Shown here: positions 59,401-64,000 of the stretch, piece by piece
Numbering within the stretch: the stretch's first letter is position 1
Layout: each line of letters starts with the position of its first letter
Assembly (NCBI GenBank): GCA_009767595.1
Contig: VSDK01009419.1
Location: 393,408-457,407 of the forward strand
Direction of reading: 5' to 3'
Length of the DNA stretch: 64,000 nucleotides
DNA from: Symbiodinium kawagutii
Lineage: Eukaryota > Sar > Dinophyceae > Suessiales > Symbiodiniaceae
The notes under the pieces: generated by a model
Told to the model about the DNA's origin: nothing
The model's input: the letters and a program-made list of their open reading frames with translations, nothing else
Databases searched by the model: none
Program-made: the position numbers and the translations under genes

Positions 59401-62400
59401 CTTCGCGCAATTGATTTTTGCACTTGCTGAAAATAAGGCAAACATTCAACGCCACAACGGTTTTATCGTTAAGGTCCTGAATTTAATATTAGGCCCCCCC
59501 TTCGCGCAGTTGGTCTTTGCAATGTTTATAAATCGATTTGAAATAAAAAATGGACGCGAAACGCCATATTTTTTTATCAATGAAGTCCTAAATTTTATAA
59601 TCCGGCCCCCTTCGCGCAACTAGATTTTGCTTTCAAGAACTTAATCAAGCAAACATTAAACACTCAAGTGGTACTTGGGGGGGTTGGGGGGCAAGGGATT
59701 AGCACTGCGGAAGGCTAGAAATCAAAGCGTCGCACAGAGCTTTTGATTGAATGCTTGGGTGTAATCCACGGCACAGCCACAGCCATACTTTTAAGGACTG
59801 AAGCCATTTTTTTTGTTCCCAAAGCACCAGGGGACCCGAAGACGCTCTGAGTGGATCTCTTTAATCTTTTTGGTCTGCATCCAGGCAGCAGAAAAAATTC
59901 TCCAAAAGCAGGGCGGCTCCTATTTTCTTCAGCAGAAAAATCAATTTTACCTGGCGCACAAGCGCGGGGATAGCACCAGTAGCTGCCCAGTCATTGATTG
60001 TGTGGAACATGTCGTGAAAAGCCCTTGGGCATGAAGCCAAGGCCTTGGTCTCTTCCATATCCATTGACGGAAGCCAGGAGAGCCCTTTGCACGCTTTATT
60101 GCCAATTTGAAGCGCCCAACACAAAGGCCATTGAAGGGCCTAAGCTTCTGAAACTTGCCCTTGAAGAACTTCGAGGGCTCTATGGTTTTCAGGTGTCTAT
60201 TTTGGCCAGTCGAAAGAACTTGATTCTCCAGGGTCTGGATACCTTCTCGAACCCGAATACTGTGATTGATTGAACTTTGGTCAAGGCACGGCTTTGCAAG
60301 GTGCCCACAGGTGGACAGTGGTTGAGGAACTTGCGTGTGATCCAGGCTCCCTCTTTCCGATGTCATTGTTCATGTTGGTCTTCCAATCACGAACCTTGGT
60401 CTGCTTGGTCTCTTTCCCAATTCTGTTCGGCTCAGGACAGAAATTCTCAATCTTGCAATTCAGTTCATCCAGGCTGAAGTCCATCATTAAGAGAATGTCG
60501 TCGAGTCTATGAGTGCCATGACATGAAGAAGGATACCAAGAGTCAAGCGGCACCGAAATTCAAGGGCTTGGCCAAGCTTGTTCCTCAACTTGCGAAGGCG
60601 CATGGATTCAACATGTTTGTGAACTGGAAATTGAATGTTATTTCTTATTCCTTTGTCATTTGATTGGACCTTTGCAGAAAGAGTTTGAAACAAGTTAGAG
60701 GGTTTGATGTCTTTTGCTTCCATGGCTCAGCATGCCGCCATCATGGTCTTCTTCTTCCTTAGGCGTCAGTGCTTCTGATTCCAACTGGACATCGGAAACA
60801 TCTTCTGAATTACAGCGTTGAGGGCCACTGCTGTCCTGGTTCTCTCCAAGAACCTCTTCTTCAATGTCCTCTCCAAGGCTGCCAGCCATGCGAATGAAGC
60901 ATCCAGAATGTCTTCGATACCAACCTCCATGGCGTCGAGGATTGAAAGGACATCCTCCATGGCTTCATGGGCCTGTCATGTCCCTGTCTGCCAATTCTCA
61001 GAAACTTCAGGTTCTGATCGTCAGCCGCATCAGAATCTTCAAAGTTTCCATGATCCTCTTTTTCTTGCTTCTTGACGATGTCCTTCGCATCCTGGGCGTC
61101 ATCGAGATTGGGCGTTTCGGATCCCGCACATTTCAAGCCTTCAGTCTCGGCTTCCCAGTTGGAACCAATGAGCGCAAGATCATCTTCAGAAAGATCTGAA
61201 AAATCAATGGCTGCGTGTTCTGCCTCCAAGTCCCAAGAGGACCCAGAGTTGCATTTTTGCTCTTGGCGTCTTCTGCGAGTTCTGTTTATGGTCTGTCGAT
61301 CGCTGCCTCCTCGGAGATGGATTTCGTACCGGGACAGGCCCGCCGGGAGTACCTGGAGTGGACACAAACTCCGGAGGCTCCATCTCTTCAAACTCCCACT
61401 GACTTTCCGTAGACGCAATTTGGCGCTCTCCGTGGACGGCGTCAATATGAAGAACCCGTGTCATACTCAGTAGCATCAATCTGTGCAATCGAGGACTGTT
61501 CTTTTCCTGACGGCACCTGGTTTCATTTGTGCCTTCCCTTGGTTCGCCAGGTAGGTGCCCGTTGCACCAACAATGGCACCGCACTGAGTATGACCCATAA
61601 CCTCAGAGGCAAACAAGGGGACAAAATGCAATGCACAAAATGCACAAGAAATCCCTTCCCGTCCCTTCCTATCCCTTCCACATCTTCCCCGAATCTTCAA
61701 ACTCCCAACTGCTTCAAGTGTTTTCACTCCACCATTCGACCACGTTTGACGAGGAGCCATGATGAGTCGCGATCCAAGTTTACCACAGCAAAACTCCAAA
61801 CTTCCCACCATGCTACCTGTGCTAAGCATGCGATGGCTGCGGCAGCTACCCACAGATGGAAAAAAGAATGTAACAATTCAAAATCGGTCAAGTCAAAATG
61901 TCGGAACATGTTTGTTTGCTTTGCAATCAAAACCAATCCATGTCACCGCTGTGCCTTCAGAATGAGTGGCTGTGTTGCCAGCATTGCGGATCACAAAAAG
62001 TTCTCCAGGCATCATGTCAAACCTAAGTCTCCAGCAATCAAAAGCTTTCACAAATTGGTCAATGACTTGGGACTATGAATTTGCAAAGCCTCTCAGCTAT
62101 CAAAGGAACCTTTCAGGGGGCCTGAGTTCATGATGACTGCACTAACAGCTACAGCATGCTAAAACAAAATGCAATACAAGCAACTTGCAAGCCCATGCAT
62201 AATGCATCGATGTAATACCTTCCAACACGATTAACCTTTGTATGTCACAGGTTCAAAATGACTAACCCCTTTCACATCCGGCAGGCTACAGTACATCACC
62301 TGAGGGTCTGGGGTTCGGATCTGTTGGTCATCCACCCAAATGGCATCCGCATACTGAGTTGCCCACAAGTGTTGAACCTTTAAGCCAGCCAACCTTCTGA

Positions 62401-63335
62401 GACTTAGCAAATTTGGAGTATTCTGCGGTACGAATTCTTGGAGACGCTGCATGTGACTTGTGTTTGTTGTTTCCGGTTGTCGAAGATCGGAGATGATTGG
62501 CAGCTTCCCCCCACCAGAGATTTCCACTTGGAAAGTCACAAGGTTTCCAGTGGACAGCGTGAATCCGCGCAGCCAACCACGGCAGTATGCGGCGCCTGTC
62601 CTGGATGGAGACTGCCGGAGTTCGTTGTATAAAAGGAATAACTTAATAACTAAAACATTCTTAAATTCCTGGAAAATCTATCATCCAAAACATATTCTAA
62701 AGTCGTTGAATAGATTTGGGAAACTCAAAGAAGTCTGGTTGGCAACTTCAGAATCTGTGAATCGGAAACTGCTCCTGACTTTACCAAGGCTTTGCGCATA
62801 GGTGCGGAGGTTCCTGTGGAGCTGCGTTCACCTCAGAGCAAATGTCTTCCACTGAGGCGGTCGGCGGTCGGATAATAATTTTCACCAAGCGGCCGGAAAC
62901 GTACCTCTCATTGCCTCAGCTCTCGGGCAAAGGTTTCTAACAGCGAACTTTCTGTTCCAAAAAACATGGTTTTTATCGGTCAAAGAAAGTTCTCCGCACC
63001 AGGACAATGCTTCAGAACTTTCAAGACATTAACGTGGAACTTTGCACTGATGCATCTTGAACCCTCAAACCCCGACACCCAAAAGTACCATATAAGTCTT
63101 GAAGTCATGACGTTTGCACATCATTTTCTGTCATGTAAAGAACTTAGTTTGCTCATGATTTTTCATGATTTTTCTATCTTGTTCATTTCCTCAACTCCTC
63201 CCCGCAAAGTTAACTCCCCTAGCAAACTCCTTTCTTAACTCCGTATGTCACGCGGAACTCCCCCGGTGTCGCGCCTAACTGCAGCTTCTTCAGAGCTTCT
63301 TCCGGCGGCACCGAAACGTCTTCGCCTGTGCGAAC
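56465..63335 (-). CDS. Beta-carbonic anhydrase domain D1 (last domain of the upstream gene copy)
   Basis: Homologue of D7. Minus-strand blocks: ~63335-63268 (PPEEALKKLQLG), ~62915-62893 (GNERYVSGR), ~62835-62776 (APMRKALVKSGA), ~62604-62541 (APHTAVVGCADSRCPLET), 62022-61950 (FDMMPGELFVIRNAGNT), ~61818-61758 (SMVGSLEFCCGKLGSRLIM), 61601-61515 (VMGHTQCGAIVGATGTYL), ~57360-57243 (ALEGLLTDLSGVIKKAS to KLAAHAVK), 57039-56990 (VNVFETMNFLL), ~56795-56741 (LRELISSGKVDLQG) and ~56545-56465 (GIYHLETGRVEFLGRSP). Zinc ligands and dyad are present. The interval 57.55-61.5 kb holds an inserted segment plus an extra copy of the GHTQCG exon. Whether the domain is still spliced correctly across it is unknown. 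Confidence 0.78.
57684..57765 (-). pseudogene. Extra copy of the zinc-ligand (GHTQCG) exon
   Basis: Reads GHAQCGAMVGATDAYLANQG on the minus strand, so the Thr between His and Ala/Gln is changed compared with GHTQCG at 61.6 kb. It begins after an acceptor CCCAG, but the phase does not match the SRLIM exon as well as the 61.6-kb copy does. It is probably a duplicate or decoy exon left over from unequal exchange. Confidence 0.55.
57754..57803. repeat. Left inverted end of the 3.7-kb segment
   Basis: Begins ACTGAGCATGACC (exon boundary of the GHAQCG copy) and ends in CCGTCCACGGAGAGCGCC. It pairs with 61422-61471. Confidence 0.85.
58109..60366 (-). pseudogene. Decayed non-LTR (LINE-type) reverse transcriptase
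   Basis: Minus-strand fragments in order: 60366-59861 (RT N-terminal part with INDWAATGAIPALVRQVKLI), ~59103-59071 (VPQGDAASPLML, the PQG motif), 58990-58979 (YKDD, the catalytic motif), 59028-58588 (LGYEKLMEALGVHIGD, thumb region) and 58402-58109 (TRCHACGML, C-terminal Cys motif). The frame changes at least once, at the GYEKL junction near 58860, and the region between 59.86 and 59.2 kb is non-coding. The copy is therefore broken. The family is assigned from the PQG and YxDD motifs and their spacing. Confidence 0.7.
59340..59640. repeat. Degenerate ~110-bp tandem repeat, about three units
   Basis: Each unit has TTTTTATC-TTAA-GTCCTAAATTTAAT, then a pyrimidine-rich CCCCCTTCGCGCAA, then TTGATTTTTGC. 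Units start near 59357, 59450 and 59562. It lies between the two halves of the decayed retrotransposon, so it is a nested or internal expansion. Confidence 0.6.
60861..61445 (-). pseudogene. Acidic ORF near the 5' end of the inserted segment
   Basis: A 194-residue minus-strand frame rich in Asp/Glu (DFSDLSEDDLALIGSNWEAE), starting inside the right inverted end. A second frame (60960-60766) continues with ALERTLKKRFLERT. It could be the 5' ORF of the retrotransposon or a captured host fragment. No domain recognised. Confidence 0.3.
61422..61471. repeat. Right inverted end of the 3.7-kb segment
   Basis: Begins GGCGCTCTCCGTGGACGG and ends TGTCATACTCAGT. Its exon-derived part carries T where the left end carries C, which matches the exon at 61.6 kb rather than the one at 57.7 kb. 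Confidence 0.85.
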
Positions 63336-63339
63336 GCCA

Positions 63340-64000
63340 AGCTTTCCACGCCTTGCTGCAGCATTGCCTCAGACATCAAGAAATCTTAAGGCAAGGCCTC
63401 AGGGCATGGCAAGAGCCTAGTGGATCCCAAATGGCCCTGTAGCACTTTGCGAACGGTGAAAGTCTCAGAATCACAGGATTCGCTCCTGGTAAGCATTGGT
63501 GCTGTGCACCACCCGGCAGTTCACAGGTAGGTAGATGCAACTTACTGCTTCAACCGTCAAAGCTGAGATGACAGGCTTGTGGCTGCATGTGAGAGGGCTA
63601 CATCTCAAGACATCTTGTCCGTTCAAAAAAGGTGCATGTCTAAATTTGTCTTTGCATCTCAAATGCTTGGATATCAACATCTCACATGTGCCAATGCATC
63701 CTGATGAACCCAACCCAGATGAATCCCGATGAATCCTGATGCATCCTGGACACTCATCTGCAAGACAATAGTGGGTGGTAGAGCTGTGTCAGACTTCAGC
63801 AGGGCAGCCTAAGTCAGGGTGCGGCTCAGCATGCTCAACAGTGGGGAACCATCCAGCTTCGCAATTGCCAGCTGAAAGCTATAGGCATGTACAACTTGTT
63901 CAGCGTGAAAAAAAATTACTTTACTTCGAGTGATCCCCACCATGTCATGTCATCACCGCTTGTTGACTCCACTTTTGTCTGACATTCTCTCCGGCATACC
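63340..64000. other. Upstream linker of D1, no gene recognised
   Basis: Homologous to 9100-9650. 63660-63740 carries the same imperfect GATGAATCC repeats, and a conserved block lies at 63735-63800. No CA motif was seen before the window edge. Confidence 0.4.

Larger units (their letters stand above)
57754..61471. mobile_element. 3.7-kb segment with ~50-bp inverted ends, containing a decayed non-LTR retrotransposon
   Basis: Left end 57754-57803 and right end 61422-61471 are inverted copies of each other; the inner 25 bases (57779-57803 and 61422-61446) match perfectly. The segment is absent from the left duplicate. Inside are reverse-transcriptase remains on the minus strand and an acidic ORF. 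The left inverted end overlaps the 5' boundary of the extra GHAQCG exon, so part of the end is host sequence. The origin (a TIR element, an inverted duplication during insertion, or twin priming) is undecided. Confidence 0.6.
53335..63940. repeat. Right copy of the ~10-kb segmental duplication
   Basis: Collinear with 1-9900 in the same orientation. It lacks the 2.85-kb minisatellite insertion (break near 55075) and contains about 3.9 kb, 57.55-61.5 kb, that the left copy does not have. Confidence 0.85.

Noticed and set aside
62231..62576. A separate protein encoded in the long minus-strand frames here
   Set aside because: The conserved part is explained by the APHTAVVGCADSR exon in another frame; the longer frames are partly intron.
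1..63940. The duplication as an assembly haplotype artefact
   Set aside because: The copies differ by many substitutions in exons and introns and by large unique insertions, and they are 43 kb apart with single-copy CA domains between them.
1..64000. rRNA, tRNA or spliced-leader RNA genes
   Set aside because: No recognisable rRNA segment, cloverleaf with a TTC-loop consensus, or intact spliced-leader sequence was seen by eye. A covariance-model scan would be needed to exclude tRNAs.

Overview
Organism. The window looks like nuclear DNA of a dinoflagellate, most likely a coral-symbiont type (Symbiodiniaceae). This is an inference. It rests on short conserved coding blocks scattered through long introns, many splice donors that read best as GC or GA rather than GT, exon starts that repeat the first bases of the intron before them, tandem same-strand gene copies, and a retroelement carrying a cytosine methyltransferase of the kind reported from dinoflagellates. 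No rRNA, tRNA, CRISPR array or operon was seen.

Main content. Nearly all recognisable exons are on the minus strand and encode beta-class carbonic anhydrase (beta-CA). Each domain can be pieced together from the same blocks: a GNxRF block, GCADSR (zinc Cys plus the Asp/Arg dyad), [13 protein letters not shown], GSxxGSLEF, GHTxCG (zinc His and Cys), [16 protein letters not shown], SGKVxLQG and a terminal TGRVxFLG block. From high to low coordinates I count eight domain units: D1 (63.3-56.5 kb), D2 (55.7-50.3), D3 (35.0-30.0), D4 (29.4-25.2), D5 (24.6-19.3), D6 (13.95-10.4), D7 (9.1-6.0) and D8 (5.3 kb to the left edge). D7-D8 is a diverged second copy of D1-D2. A candidate start with a hydrophobic leader lies just before D2 and again just before D8. 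The simplest reading is a head-to-tail array of very large six-domain genes: D1 ends the upstream copy, D2-D7 form one complete copy of about 50 kb, and D8 begins the next. Spacers between copies are about 0.7 kb.

Layout. 1-9.9 kb: left duplicate, interrupted by a 2.85-kb insertion made of minisatellites. 10-35 kb: single-copy domains D6 to D3, with unidentified linker exons at 14-19 kb and a cluster of palindromes at 17.9-18.5 kb. 36-50 kb: a large D2-D3 intron region with two linker exons, a broken unidentified ORF, inverted CCACCCT repeats and a four-ORF tyrosine-recombinase retroelement (38.6-46.0 kb). 50.3-63.9 kb: D2 and D1 (right duplicate). D1 is interrupted by a 3.7-kb segment with 50-bp inverted ends that contains a decayed non-LTR retrotransposon.

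How it fits together. The carbonic anhydrase would interconvert CO2 and bicarbonate; a secreted or organelle-directed product is possible from the leader but not proven. The retroelement pol ORF carries reverse transcriptase, RNase H and a C5-cytosine methyltransferase, and the methyltransferase sits inside the RNase H domain. Exon boundaries below were read by eye and may be off by a few bases. The gene structure needs transcript evidence.
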